From the NCBI GenBank assembly GCA_022791735.1, contig JAAVZQ010000034.1, forward strand, positions 1 to 21,541: a stretch of DNA of 21,541 nucleotides. The letters run 5' to 3'. Under the pieces are notes generated by a model. The model ran no database searches. It was not told the origin of the DNA and saw only the letters and a list, made by a program, of their open reading frames with translations. A program made the position numbers and the translations under genes. This document shows, piece by piece, positions 1 to 8,587 of this stretch; the stretch's first letter is position 1; every line of letters begins with the position of its first letter. This stretch comes from Clostridia bacterium (lineage in GTDB: Bacteria; Bacillota; Clostridia; TANB77; CAG-508).

Positions 1-157
1 ATTAGGTTTAAAAGTATTGAAAAACTATACTTAAAATGATAATATATAAATATAAGAAATGTTTGAAAATCTAATAAAATTACAAATAGATGTCTAAAAA
101 TATTGAAATCTTAGGAAATCCCCAAAATCAAAAACTCATACCCAAACGTTCATAAAT

Positions 158-186
158 TTGAAAATTATGTAAAATTATGATATAAT
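158..186 (+). promoter_or_regulatory. Promoter of the HTH-repeat gene
   Basis: TTGAAA at 158-163 and TATAAT at 181-186 are separated by 17 bases. The ribosome binding site AGGAGA lies at 204-209, ahead of the ATG at 218. Bases 1-157 are very AT-rich and I see no gene or structured RNA in them. Confidence 0.7.
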
Positions 187-217
187 TAGATATAAGTTTA
201 ATTAGGAGAAAAAGTAT

Positions 218-1883
218 ATGGGAGTATTAAGGCCAAGGTTTTCAGAGGAAGAAAAAGAAGAAATAAAACAAATAATAGAAGAAGGATTACTTGAAAATAG
301 AAGTTGCGCAAGTATTGCAGCAGATTTAGGTGTGTCTGACCAAACTGTAATGAACTATAAAAAAGTATTAATAGCTGAAGGAAGAATTCCTGATAATATA
401 CAAGAAAAACAGAAAAAAGAACTTTGGGAGCAAAAGAAAGGACGTGTACATGAGGGGGTAGATAATGGAATGCCAATAAAAGAATTGGCTAGATTTGCAG
501 CAGTTGGGGAGAAGACACTAAGTAAAATGATACAGGAATTGATAGATGAACGGTACAATAGAGGAAGGGTATGCAGAAAGAAGAAGAGAAGAAGTCGAAA
601 GAGATAAGTTAGAGGAGAAGAGAAGGGCAAAATTAGATAAAACAAATATAGTAGATATTGAACAAATAAGTTTGAAATTAGAAAGAATGTTATTATTAGG
701 TCTTCCAGTTAAACAAATTAAATATTTGCTAACAATTACAGCTGAAATATATAATTTAGCGGTAGAAAAATTAAAAGCAGATACAGGAATAACAGATGAA
801 CAGATACTAGAAGCTAGAGCAGAAAGAATAAGAATGATTGAAGAGTTAACAATTATGCTAAGAAAGAAAGGCTATACAAATGAAGAAATTGCGGCTCAAA
901 TAGAATTTGGTAATAAGGATAGAATTAAGGAGAAAGTAAGAGAACTAAAAAAAGCAGGAAAATTAACAAAAAAAGATATAGAAAATGGAAAAACTGAAAG
1001 AAGGATTAGAGAATTTGTGTTAAAAGGGTTACAAAATGGTCTTACAGAAATAGAAATAGCAACTAGTTGTAAAATTAAAGAATTAGGAGAAAAAGATGTT
1101 ATAGTATATATTGATGAATTAATTGAACTCCACTGCATAACAGTAGAACAAATAATAGAAGCACAAGGGATAAGAGAAGAAAAAGAAGAACTAAAGAGAA
1201 GAGCTAAAGAAGTAGAACCTTTTCAGGAACGAATAGAACACTTATACAGATTAGGATTTAGTGGAAAACAAATCACGAAAATTACAAAATTAAGTGATGG
1301 TTATGTTAGAAAAATAAGAGATAAACTAGGTATAACAGTAGAGCATAGTAAAGAATGGCAAAGCAGAAGAGAAGAAATGGCAGATAAAAGAAGGTTTGAT
1401 ATATCTAAAATGGTGAGTTTTACTATGGATATAGATACACAAATATTTAAAGATCAGATTGAATATTTAAAAGCTGGTATGGAATTAGATGGCGTTAGAC
1501 CACTTGATATAAAGTCAATAAGCAAAATCATCCTAATGGAGCATAGTTTATTGACTTTAGGAAATATAAATTTTGCTGTAAGAGGTTTTAGCTATTTAGA
1601 TAAACTAGAAGAAGCAGTAAGTTTTATTAATGAGTGCTTAGAAGCAGCTAGAACTTATGAAGATACAAGGAATAATGGAAAGTTAATAAGCATACGAGAG
1701 TTATTGGAAAGAAAAATAGCAAGACAAAAGGAAGAGCAAGCAAAACGAGGAGTAGGGACACATAAATCTAGAAGAAAAGCATGGATTGCATCTTCTGTAA
1801 AGGCAACACCACAAGGAGAAATAAAGCTTCCACAAGAAGGGGACGAAGCACCAGAGAGAGCAGATACAGAAAGGGTTAGCTAA
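218..1883 (+). CDS. Tandem helix-turn-helix repeat protein, read with a +1 shift at CGG
   Basis: No named family is recognised. With the +1 shift at 551 the product is about 554 residues. It holds about six related modules of 40-50 residues, near residues 10-57, 73-114, 150-192, 202-250, 260-308 and 335-373. Each looks like a helix-turn-helix and most end in a helix plus a short motif such as AEGRI, DEGTI, KAGKL or LGIT. The second module is completed only by the shift, which creates DEGTI in line with its sister repeats; this is internal proof of the shift. Charged K/E/R-rich linkers join the modules and the tail after about residue 520 is low complexity. A DNA- or RNA-binding role is inferred from the HTH look only. 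It has its own promoter and no operon partner. Read without the shift it would end at 607 after 129 residues. Confidence 0.75.
551..553 (+). other. +1 recoding site 1: GAA CGG TAC read as GAA-GGT-ACA
   Basis: The in-frame CGG is codon 112 of the gene starting at 218. Skipping the C gives Gly (GGT) and opens the frame that runs to 1883. Frame 0 stops at 607. Confidence 0.9.
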
Positions 1884-1932
1884 AACAATACAAAGTTGTT
1901 TGAAAAATGTATACACCAGTAGGTAAATGTGA

Positions 1933-1938
1933 TATAAT
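1933..1938 (+). promoter_or_regulatory. Probable -10 box for the 1966 gene pair
   Basis: TATAAT lies 28 bases before the start codon, followed by AGGAGAG at 1952-1958. The hexamer 17 bases upstream (TATACA) is a poor -35, so strength is uncertain. Confidence 0.4.
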
Positions 1939-1965
1939 ATATAAAAATTGTAGGAGAGTGATTTT

Positions 1966-2241
1966 ATGATGTACCCATACGTAAAATATTCAGATGGTAC
2001 ACAAGTTGTGTTTTCTAATATATATATTGATGATGAGGAAAGAGAATGTATAGATGTACATTTTGAAAGACCTACTGAAGACGGGTTCGATTCTGTTAGA
2101 ATAAAATTACCGACTTACGAAATAACTATTTGGGAGGGTAATTATACAGAAGAAGAGATTGCATTTTTTAAGGAAGTCGTTGAAAATAGTTCAGACTTGT
2201 TTTATAAATATGCAAAAGAAGGAGGATTAAAATTTGCCTAG
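1966..2241 (+). CDS. Small conserved-looking protein upstream of DUF4160 gene
   Basis: A 91-residue acidic protein beginning MMYPYVKYSDGT, with no signal peptide or membrane segment. I do not recognise a family with certainty. AGGAGAG precedes the first of two consecutive ATGs. Its 3' end overlaps by 8 bases the TTG start of the next gene (2234), which implies translational coupling and a joint function. DUF4160 genes often sit in small two-gene cassettes next to another small gene, sometimes interpreted as toxin-antitoxin-like modules; whether this pair is one is speculative. It contains no CGG codon (GAC-GGG carries the trinucleotide only out of phase). Confidence 0.7.
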   Translation: MMYPYVKYSDGTQVVFSNIYIDDEERECIDVHFERPTEDGFDSVRIKLPTYEITIWEGNYTEEEIAFFKEVVENSSDLFYKYAKEGGLKFA

Positions 2242-2522
2242 TATTTTTGAAAGTTATCGGATATAAAATATATTTTTGGTCTAATGAAAATAATGAGCCT
2301 ATACATGTTCATATTTCTAAAGGAGAACCAACTAGTAATTCTACAAAAGTCTGGTTAACTAAAACAGGCGGTTGTGTATTAGCTAATAATAGTAGTAAAA
2401 TTTCTAAAAGTGATTTAAATAAGTTGTTGAATATAATTTCAAGACACTATTTCTTTATTATATCAAAATGGAAAGAATATTATAAGATTAATGATGTTAC
2501 AAAAATTAAGTATTACTGTTAG
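2234..2522 (+). CDS. DUF4160 family protein, read with a +1 shift at codon 9
   Basis: The product is about 95 residues. The start is TTG at 2234 (MPSIFESY), then the CGG at 2258, then GYKIYFWSNEN and EPIHVHISKGEP. The opening MP-IFE-x-GYKIYFWSNE followed by the HVH motif is the recognisable beginning of DUF4160 proteins, and it appears only if the C of CGG is skipped. Frame 0 hits TAA two codons after the CGG. A start at TTG 2247 in the downstream frame would lack both the conserved N-terminus and a ribosome binding site. The gene overlaps its upstream partner and a hairpin follows at 2539. Biochemical function is unknown. Confidence 0.8.
2258..2260 (+). other. +1 recoding site 2: TAT CGG ATA read as TAT-GGA-TAT
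   Basis: The in-frame CGG is codon 9 of the TTG-started DUF4160 gene. Without the shift only about 10 residues would be made before TAA. Confidence 0.88.
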
Positions 2523-2538
2523 ACTTTAATATGATATA

Positions 2539-2577
2539 CCCCAAGCTAGGATAAGCCAAGCTTGGGGAAATATTTTT
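2539..2577 (+). terminator. Hairpin between convergent DUF4160 and purA genes
   Basis: A 9-bp stem (CCCCAAGCT at 2539-2547 with AGCTTGGGG at 2559-2567) is followed by AAATATTTTT, which overlaps the purA stop. It probably terminates the plus-strand unit and may also act on purA. Confidence 0.6.
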
Positions 2578-3845
2578 AGCATACTATCAAATTATCTCTT
2601 GCAGCTCCTGTTCCAATGAAGCTAATAGGGCAACCTACAACTTCCTCAATCCTTGCAAGGTATTTTTTTGCATTTTCTGGAAGTTCTTCTCTTGATTTAC
2701 AATTACTTATATCTCCAAAGTTTCCATCAAATTCTTCATATACAGCAGTGCTGTTTTCTAGATATTCTGGTGTTGTAGAAAAATCAGTTGTGATTTTTCC
2801 TTTATGGTTATATGCTGTACAAAGCTTTATTTTATCAAGTTTTCCAATAGTATCAACATGATTTATTGCAATTCCTGTAATTCCGATTTACCATTACAGC
2901 ATATTTTAGTGCAACTAAGTCAAGCCAGCCACATCTTCTAGGCCTTTTTGTAGTGGTTCCATATTCATGACCTAGCTCTCTTATCTGATTTCCTATTTCA
3001 TTGTCTTGCTCTGTTATATATGGACCTGCACCAACTCTTGAAGAATATGCTTTAATTACACCATATACTTCTCCAATATCTTTAGCACTTAATCCTGAAC
3101 CTGAGCATATTCCACCAATAGAAGGGTTAGAAGATGTAACAAATGGATATGAGCCAAAGTCTATATCAAGTAGTGTTGCTTGTGCACCTTCACAAAGTAA
3201 TTTTTTACCTTCATTTATAGAATTGTGTAGAAGCACTACTGTATCTACTACATAAGGTGCTAAAATTTTTGCGTATTCTGTATATTCTTTTATAATTTCA
3301 TCTACATTAAGCTCTGGGTAACCAAAAGCCTTAAAGATTTTATTTTTATTTTCTACATTTGTACGAACTAAGTCCGCAAATCTTGGTCTTATAAAGTCTT
3401 GCATTCTTATTCCAGAACGCTCATATTTATCACAATAGGCAGGACCTATTCCACGGCAAGTTGTACCAATTTTGCCATTTCCTCTGTTTTCTTCAAGCAT
3501 TTTATCTGTTTGTATATGATATGGCATAATAACGTGTGCTTTATCACTGATACGTAGATTGTTTACTGTATAACCATGCTCTTTTAAGTTTGTTATTTCT
3601 TCTATTAGTACTTTTGGATCAATCACAACTCCATTGCCAATTACAGCAAGAGTTCCCTCATTTAAAATTCCTGAGGGGATAAGGTGAAATGCAAATTTTT
3701 GCCCATTAACTTCAATTGAATGTCCAGCGTTATTTCCACCAGTACATCTTATTGAAACGTCTGCTTTTGTAGATAAATAATCGATAATTTTTCCTTTGCC
3801 TTCATCGCCATAAAATGCGCCTAATACAACATCGACTTTTGACAT
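2576..3845 (-). CDS. purA: Adenylosuccinate synthetase, read with a +1 shift
   Basis: The enzyme makes adenylosuccinate from IMP, aspartate and GTP, the first step from IMP to AMP. The N-terminus carries the family loop YGDEGKGK (residues 12-19) and GGNNAGH. Further on are the conserved IGTTCRGIGPAY, the GEGA-like LCEGAQATLLDIDFGSYPFVTSSNP and TTTKRPRRCGW. Frame 0 stops at 2853. Skipping the C at 2885 continues as VNGITGIAINHVDTIGKLD and then LCTAYNHKGK, ending in IVC and TAA at 2578-2576. This gives about 422 residues, the normal length, with the C-terminal domain intact. A perfect ribosome binding site precedes the ATG at 3845. It is divergent from purB. Confidence 0.95.
2883..2885 (-). other. 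+1 recoding site 3: AAT CGG AAT read as AAT-GGA-ATT (purA)
   Basis: The in-frame CGG is codon 321. The +1 reading restores the last ~100 residues of PurA. Frame 0 ends nine codons later. Confidence 0.93.
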
Positions 3846-3888
3846 AAAAAGACCTCCTTTTAATTATGAAATATCTATATGATGCTAC

Positions 3889-3953
3889 AATTCACAGTTT
3901 AAATATCATCTGTCCTACCCTGTATGAATTTTTGGCTTAATTGACTGTGAATT
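3889..3953. repeat. Dispersed hairpin element, copy 1 (diverged)
   Basis: It lies between divergent purA and purB. On the minus strand it reads ATTCACA, then a 19-base spacer, then CATACAGGGTAG, the same layout and spacing as the copy at 12653-12711. This copy is also bounded by a perfect 10-base inverted repeat, AATTCACAGT (3889-3898) with ACTGTGAATT (3944-3953). Confidence 0.6.
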
Positions 3954-3996
3954 ACATTTATATTATCATGCAAAAGTCAAAAAATGTCAATATTAA

Positions 3997-4025
3997 TTGA
4001 AAAAATAAAAGTTTTGTGATAAAAT
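3997..4025 (+). promoter_or_regulatory. purB promoter
   Basis: TTGAAA (3997-4002) and TAAAAT (4020-4025) are spaced by 17 bases. An AGGGGAGG-type ribosome binding site precedes the ATG at 4060. Confidence 0.65.
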
Positions 4026-4059
4026 ATATACGGAAAAACCGATTAGGGGAGGAATAAAA

Positions 4060-5490
4060 ATGGAAAATGTATATGTGACACCACTTAGTACTCGTTATGC
4101 AAGTAAAGAGATGAATGAGGTTTGGTCAGCAAATTCAAAATATGGAACTTGGAGAAAGCTTTGGGTTGCACTTGCAGAAGCGGAGAAAGAACTTGGAATA
4201 GATATTACAGATGAACAAATAAATGAGATGAGAGAACATATAAACGATATAGATTATGAAGTTGTAAAAAAGAGAGAAGCTGAGTGTAGGCATGATGTTA
4301 TGGCTCATGTGTATGAGTTTGGTACAAAATGCCCATCTGCAAAAGGTATAATTCACTTAGGTGCAACATCATGTTTTGTTACAGATAATGCAGATATAAT
4401 ACTTATGAATGAAGCACTTGATATTATAAAAGAGAAGTTAGTGCTTGTAATAAGAAATTTAAGAAATTTTGCAATGGATAATAGAAAAGTTACTTGCCTT
4501 GGATATACACACTTTCAACCAGCACAACTTACAACTGTAGGGAAGAGAGCAACACTTTGGATGCAAGATTTATTAGAAGATTTAGAAGAATTAGAGTTTG
4601 TACAAAGTCACTTAAAACTTCGTGGTTGCAAAGGTACTACTGGAACACAAGAAAGCTTTATGAAGTTATTTAAAGATGAAGGAAAAGTGAAAGAATTAGA
4701 TAGGAAAGTTACAGAGAAAATGGGATTTGATAAAGCTTTTGCAGTATCAGGTCAAACTTATACAAGAAAAGTAGATTCAAGAGTTTTAAATGTGCTTAGC
4801 TCTATTGCTCAAAGTAGTTCAAAATTTGCAAATGATATGAGACTATTGCAACATGAAAAAGAGTTAGAAGAACCATTTGAAAGAGGACAAATAGGTTCAT
4901 CTGCAATGGCATATAAAAGAAATCCAATGAGAAGTGAGAGGATTAATTCACTTTCAAGACATGTAATCACACTTGCTATGGATCCAGCCATGACATCTGC
5001 TACACAGTGGTTAGAAAGGACATTAGATGACTCTGCTAACAAGAGAATTTGCGTTCCTGAGGCATTTTTAGCTGTAGATGGTATACTTACCCTATATGCA
5101 AATATTTCGTCTAATATCGTCGTATATAACAGCGTAATAAGGACAAACTTAATGCAAGAGTTACCATTTATGGGTACAGAAGAAATACTTATGAAAGCTG
5201 TTCTAAAGGGTGGAGATAGACAAGAATTACATGAGAAAATAAGAATATATTCAATGGAAGCTGCAAGAGAAGTGAAAGAGTTTGGTAGACAAAATGATTT
5301 AGTAGATAGAATTGCAGGAGATGCAAGTTTTGGTTTTTCTAAAGAAGAAATCCTAGAAATATTAAATCCTGATAATTTATGCGGTAGGGCAGTACATCAA
5401 GTGGAAGATTTTATAAGAGAAGAGGTAGATCCAGTAATAGAAAGATATGGCGAAATGATAGAGGGAATAGATGTCAGCGTGAATGTATGA
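4060..5490 (+). CDS. purB: Adenylosuccinate lyase
   Basis: The enzyme splits SAICAR to AICAR and adenylosuccinate to AMP, releasing fumarate in both. The protein has 476 residues. The fumarate-lyase signature GSSAMAYKRNP begins near residue 279, the substrate-loop motif RHDVMAH lies near residue 80, and GATSCFVTDNAD and TCLGYTHFQPAQ form the other conserved active-site stretches. It is intact in a single frame and contains no in-frame CGG (two CGG trinucleotides, near 4178 and 5381, are out of phase). It has its own promoter, is divergent from purA, and ends before a strong terminator at 5514. Confidence 0.96.
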   Translation: MENVYVTPLSTRYASKEMNEVWSANSKYGTWRKLWVALAEAEKELGIDITDEQINEMREHINDIDYEVVKKREAECRHDVMAHVYEFGTKCPSAKGIIHLGATSCFVTDNADIILMNEALDIIKEKLVLVIRNLRNFAMDNRKVTCLGYTHFQPAQLTTVGKRATLWMQDLLEDLEELEFVQSHLKLRGCKGTTGTQESFMKLFKDEGKVKELDRKVTEKMGFDKAFAVSGQTYTRKVDSRVLNVLSSIAQSSSKFANDMRLLQHEKELEEPFERGQIGSSAMAYKRNPMRSERINSLSRHVITLAMDPAMTSATQWLERTLDDSANKRICVPEAFLAVDGILTLYANISSNIVVYNSVIRTNLMQELPFMGTEEILMKAVLKGGDRQELHEKIRIYSMEAAREVKEFGRQNDLVDRIAGDASFGFSKEEILEILNPDNLCGRAVHQVEDFIREEVDPVIERYGEMIEGIDVSVNV

Positions 5491-5513
5491 ATTGGCACCA
5501 AAATGTGTAAATA

Positions 5514-5552
5514 AAGCAAAATTCCAGTGATTTCTCACTGGAATTTTTGCTT
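5514..5552. terminator. Bidirectional terminator after purB
   Basis: The stem AATTCCAGTGA / TCACTGGAATT has a short TTTC loop. It is flanked by A-rich and T-rich tracts (AGCAAAA before, TTTTTGCTTT after), so it can work for purB and for the minus-strand gene ending at 5590. Confidence 0.8.
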
Positions 5553-5589
5553 TCAAGTTTACAGCGTAGAACTTGAATAAGGAGTTTGC

Positions 5590-5922
5590 TTAGCCGAGCA
5601 TCTCAGCTACCTCTTGGCTAACATTAGTCACTGGGTGGCTAGTAGTGCGTGTGTCTGTCTTTCTGTAAATATGAATAGCACAGACACCAGAAAGGTAGAC
5701 ACAAGCATCATAGTCCGTATCATAGTCAGGGTAAAAGTCTTTCCTCAAGTGGAGGCAGTTTGCGTCAAATTCGGATATTACCACGTTTTGGTAGTCGTAG
5801 CCATTTGTGCAGTATACATTGACCGGGATTTTGGGACCATTTTTGGGACATACACGGGTTAAAAATTTCTTGGAAATAGGAGACATGAAGAGGCTTTTTA
5901 ACCAATCGATGAGAAATCCCAT
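5590..5922 (-). CDS. GC-richer orphan, possibly Sm/Hfq-like
   Basis: A 110-residue protein of unknown function. The N-terminal ~20 residues are amphipathic/hydrophobic (MGFLIDWLKSLF). The middle, KIPVNVYCTNGYDYQNVVISEFDANCL near residues 31-57, resembles the beta-strand pattern of the Sm fold of Hfq (a strand, xNGxxxxGxV-like turn, then a 'xFDxxxxxL' strand), followed by a strand containing CAIHIYR. This is a shape resemblance only. Codon use is more GC-rich than the neighbours (GAC, AAC, CAC, ACG). The start is supported by AAAGGAGTG before the ATG. Its promoter is nearly identical to that of the other GC-rich orphan at 12575. It has no CGG codon. Confidence 0.55.
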   Translation of the reverse strand: MGFLIDWLKSLFMSPISKKFLTRVCPKNGPKIPVNVYCTNGYDYQNVVISEFDANCLHLRKDFYPDYDTDYDACVYLSGVCAIHIYRKTDTRTTSHPVTNVSQEVAEMLG

Positions 5923-5951
5923 ACTTTACACTCCTTTGTCAAATTATTTTT

Positions 5952-6009
5952 TGCATACTACATGTATGCAGAACATTACAATTATACCATAAATTTACAT
6001 AATGTGCAA
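5952..6009 (-). promoter_or_regulatory. Promoter with operator-like palindrome for the 5922 gene
   Basis: On the minus strand TTGCAC (6009-6004) and an extended -10 TGGTATAAT (TATAAT at 5986-5981) are spaced by 17 bases. Downstream, TGCATAC (5952-5958) and GTATGCA (5964-5970) form a 7-bp inverted repeat with a 5-base centre, a likely repressor site. Confidence 0.65.
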
Positions 6010-6047
6010 GCGAAATATTTTGATAAGTTTCTGCCTAGATAACAAAA

Positions 6048-6077
6048 TAGGAACAAGTGCTTTTTAACTTGTTCCTA
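6048..6077 (-). terminator. Terminator of the purNEC operon
   Basis: The 11-bp stem TAGGAACAAGT / ACTTGTTCCTA with an 8-base loop is followed on the minus strand by TTTTGTT. It lies just past the purC stop. Confidence 0.8.
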
Positions 6078-6084
6078 TAAATAA

Positions 6085-6936
6085 TTATTCAAATGCTTTT
6101 CCTGTTAATTTTTCATAAGCTTGTACATATTTAGCACGAGTTGTAGATATAACTTCCTCTGGGATTGGAGTAGGGTTTGCTGCATCCCAATTATTTGCTT
6201 TTAGCCAATCACGCATATATTGCTTGTCAAAGCTTTTTTGAGAGCATCCTACTTCATAATCATCTGCTGGCCAAAATCTACTAGAATCTGGAGTTAGTAC
6301 TTCGTCTGCTAAAACTAATTCTCCATTTTCATCTAATCCAAATTCAAATTTTGTATCAGCAATTATTATTCCTTTTGATTTAGCAAAGTCAGCACATTTT
6401 GTATATATTGCAATTGTTTTTTCTCTAACTTTTTCTGCTAAATCTTTACCAATTAGATTACATGCTTCTTCAAAACTAATATTCATGTCATGACCTTCTT
6501 CAGCTTTTGTAGAAGGAGTGAAGATAGGTTCAGGAAGTTTTTCAGATTCTTTTAAACCATCAGGTAATTTTATTCCACATACAGTACCATCTTCTTTATA
6601 GCTTTTCCAACCAGAACCTGTGATATAACCTCTTACAATACATTCAATAGGTAACATTTTAAGTTTTTTAACAAGCATACTTCTATCTTTAAATTCTTCT
6701 GTTCTAAATTCCTCTGGGAATTCTTCAAATTTTGTTGTAATTATGTGGTTTGGGATTATATCTTTTACATAATCAAACCAAAATTCAGATATTTTATTTA
6801 AAACTTTTCCTTTGTCAGTTATCATGGCAGGTAAGATAACATCAAATGCAGATATTCTGTCAGATACTACCATCATTAGTTTGTCATCATCTACTTCGTA
6901 GATTTCACGTACTTTTCCACTACTTATTTTTTTCAT
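6085..6936 (-). CDS. purC: SAICAR synthetase
   Basis: The enzyme joins aspartate to CAIR using ATP to make SAICAR in purine synthesis. With the ATG at 6936 (behind AAAGGAGA) the protein has 283 residues and starts MKKISSGKVREIYEVDDD. Conserved stretches include SDRISAFDVILP, IECIVRGYITGSGWKSY and DTKFEFGLDENGELVLADEVLTPDSSRFW. The longer frame starting at 6981 lacks a ribosome binding site. It is the last gene of purN-purE-purC and contains no CGG codon. Confidence 0.96.
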   Translation of the reverse strand: MKKISSGKVREIYEVDDDKLMMVVSDRISAFDVILPAMITDKGKVLNKISEFWFDYVKDIIPNHIITTKFEEFPEEFRTEEFKDRSMLVKKLKMLPIECIVRGYITGSGWKSYKEDGTVCGIKLPDGLKESEKLPEPIFTPSTKAEEGHDMNISFEEACNLIGKDLAEKVREKTIAIYTKCADFAKSKGIIIADTKFEFGLDENGELVLADEVLTPDSSRFWPADDYEVGCSQKSFDKQYMRDWLKANNWDAANPTPIPEEVISTTRAKYVQAYEKLTGKAFE

Positions 6937-7000
6937 AAAAATTCTCCTTTCAAAACACAAAAACGCGACTATTTTAAACATAGATGTTTGACTAACACAT

Positions 7001-7525
7001 CTATTTCATTTGATTAATGTATTCCTCATAACCTAATTTTTGAAGCTTTTCATTTTTTGCAAGTACGGCTTCATTCATTTGTGCTTTGTAATCACATATT
7101 TTTTTGTATAATTCATCATTTGATGTAGAAAGAATAGTTGTAGCTAGAATTCCTGCATTTTTAGCACCATTTATTGCAACTGTTGCAACTGGTATTCCAG
7201 ATGGCATTTGTACTATTGAGTAAAGTGCATCAACTCCATTTAGAGTTTTAGACATGATTGGCACTCCAATAACTGGGCATGGTACTTGTGCTGCAAATAC
7301 TCCTGGCAAATGTGCGGCTCCTCCAGCACCTGCAATAATTACTTTAACTTTTCTTTCTTTTAGACTTTTAGCATAGTTCATAGCAGCTTCTGGACATCTG
7401 TGAACTGAAAGCACAGTTATTTCATAAGAAACTCCCATTTCGTCTAAAAACTTTGCTGCATCTTTCATTATAGGTAAGTCTGAATCACTTCCCATGATAA
7501 TAGCGACATCAATTTGTTTTTCCAT
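7001..7525 (-). CDS. purE: N5-carboxyaminoimidazole ribonucleotide mutase
   Basis: Class I PurE converts N5-CAIR to CAIR. The protein is 174 residues from the ATG at 7525, behind ATGGAGG. Visible motifs are IIMGSDSDLPIM near the N-terminus, the SxHRxPE loop (here SVHRCPE, where SAHRTP is usual) and GAGGAAHLPG. It lies 22 bases after purN and 64 bases before purC. The upstream extension to 7576 overlaps the purN coding end and has no ribosome binding site. Confidence 0.95.
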   Translation of the reverse strand: MEKQIDVAIIMGSDSDLPIMKDAAKFLDEMGVSYEITVLSVHRCPEAAMNYAKSLKERKVKVIIAGAGGAAHLPGVFAAQVPCPVIGVPIMSKTLNGVDALYSIVQMPSGIPVATVAINGAKNAGILATTILSTSNDELYKKICDYKAQMNEAVLAKNEKLQKLGYEEYINQMK

Positions 7526-7547
7526 ATAAACCTCCATTATAAATATA

Positions 7548-8129
7548 TTATTTCTTTGAATTGTGTTCTTGTGCAAATGATTTTAAAAGTTCAACTAATT
7601 GTATTTTTTCAGCAGCTTGCACACGTGCTGCCAAATCTTCTGCAGTATCATTTGGCATAACTTTTACTCTTGTCTGCATTAATGTAAGTCCTCTGTCATA
7701 TTCAGCAGTTACATAGTGTACAGTAACTCCAGAGTATTCTTCTTTTGCTTCTATAACAGCTCTATGTACATTCATTCCATACATACCCTTTCCGCCATAT
7801 TTTGGAAGTAAGGCAGGGTGGGTATTGATAATTGTGTATTTATCTAAGAGTTTTGGTCCAATAAGTTTTAAGTATCCAGCGAGAACAATCAAATTTATAT
7901 CTATTTTAGATAAAACCCCTGCAAGTTCTGCATCTATTTTATCTGCATCTTTTTCTTTTATTACATAAGTTGGGATTTTAGCTTTTTTAGCCCTTTTTAA
8001 AGCAAATGCTTTAGGATTGTTAGAAACAACAAGAGGAATATGGGCTTCTAAATCTTTTGATTTTATTGCATCAATGATGCTTTGCAATGTGCTGCCATTT
8101 CCTGATGCAAAAACTACTATATTATACAT
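7548..8129 (-). CDS. purN: Phosphoribosylglycinamide formyltransferase
   Basis: The enzyme transfers a formyl group from 10-formyl-THF to GAR. The protein has 193 residues, with the N-terminal nucleotide-binding stretch VFASGNGSTLQSIIDA, the catalytic INTHPALLPKYGGKG (Asn/His of the family) and SGVTVHYVTAEYDRGLTLMQ carrying the conserved Asp. GGGAGG precedes the ATG. It is the first gene of the minus-strand purN-purE-purC operon. One CCG (7791-7793) is out of phase. Confidence 0.95.
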   Translation of the reverse strand: MYNIVVFASGNGSTLQSIIDAIKSKDLEAHIPLVVSNNPKAFALKRAKKAKIPTYVIKEKDADKIDAELAGVLSKIDINLIVLAGYLKLIGPKLLDKYTIINTHPALLPKYGGKGMYGMNVHRAVIEAKEEYSGVTVHYVTAEYDRGLTLMQTRVKVMPNDTAEDLAARVQAAEKIQLVELLKSFAQEHNSKK

Positions 8130-8166
8130 AATGACCTCCCTTAAACGTCAAAATATTACAAAAAGA

Positions 8167-8195
8167 ATTATAATACTAAAAGAGACAAAAGTCAA
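8167..8195 (-). promoter_or_regulatory. purNEC promoter
   Basis: On the minus strand TTGACT (8195-8190) and TATAAT (8172-8167) are exactly 17 bases apart, about 38 bases before the purN start. The leader is too short for a purine riboswitch and none is seen. Confidence 0.8.
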
Positions 8196-8291
8196 TAAAA
8201 AAGCTTTGGAACTGTGCCTAAATAGTCAAAAAGTGTAGAAAATTTAAGAGTAGGGAGATAACAATAAATTTGAAATTTGTATGTTCTGCTA

Positions 8292-8351
8292 ACATGGTAA
8301 TTATTAATAGAGTTACCATGTGTAGATTTTGAGTTTATCTGGCTGTGAATA
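8292..8351. repeat. Dispersed hairpin element, copy 2
   Basis: The stem ACATGGTAA (8292-8300) / TTACCATGT (8313-8321) is followed by a ~20-base spacer and TGTGAATAG. On the minus strand it reads ATTCACA, about 19 bases, then the hairpin, the same order as at 12653. The rest of the 8130-8588 gap holds the two promoters listed and otherwise nothing I can interpret. Confidence 0.65.
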
Positions 8352-8506
8352 GTAACAAAGGAGTGAAAAAAGGATGACACTTAAAAATATATAATGCATA
8401 AGATAGGAAAAATAAGTAAATAATAAGAAAAAAGATGGAAAATGCACTAATAAGTAAAAATACAAAACATAATATTTTAAAACTTAACAAACTGATTAAA
8501 ATTTTA

Positions 8507-8559
8507 TTGACATTCATCTAAACGAATGCTAAAATTAATTTACTAACAATGTTAGTAAA
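8507..8559 (+). promoter_or_regulatory. Promoter and operator of the pilin-like gene
   Basis: TTGACA (8507-8512) and TAAAAT (8530-8535) are spaced by 17 bases. Just downstream a perfect 9-bp inverted repeat, TTTACTAAC (8539-8547) / GTTAGTAAA (8551-8559), sits at the transcription start. The spacer itself carries an imperfect ATTC...GAAT palindrome. Both look like regulator sites. AGGAG at 8573-8577 serves the GTG at 8588. Confidence 0.7.
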
Positions 8560-8587
8560 GAAGATAACAAAAAGGAGAAAGAAACCA

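Noticed and set aside
2247..2522. DUF4160 gene starting at TTG 2247 in one frame
   Set aside because: No ribosome binding site fits and the conserved MP-IFE start would be lost; the TTG at 2234 plus the shift explains it.
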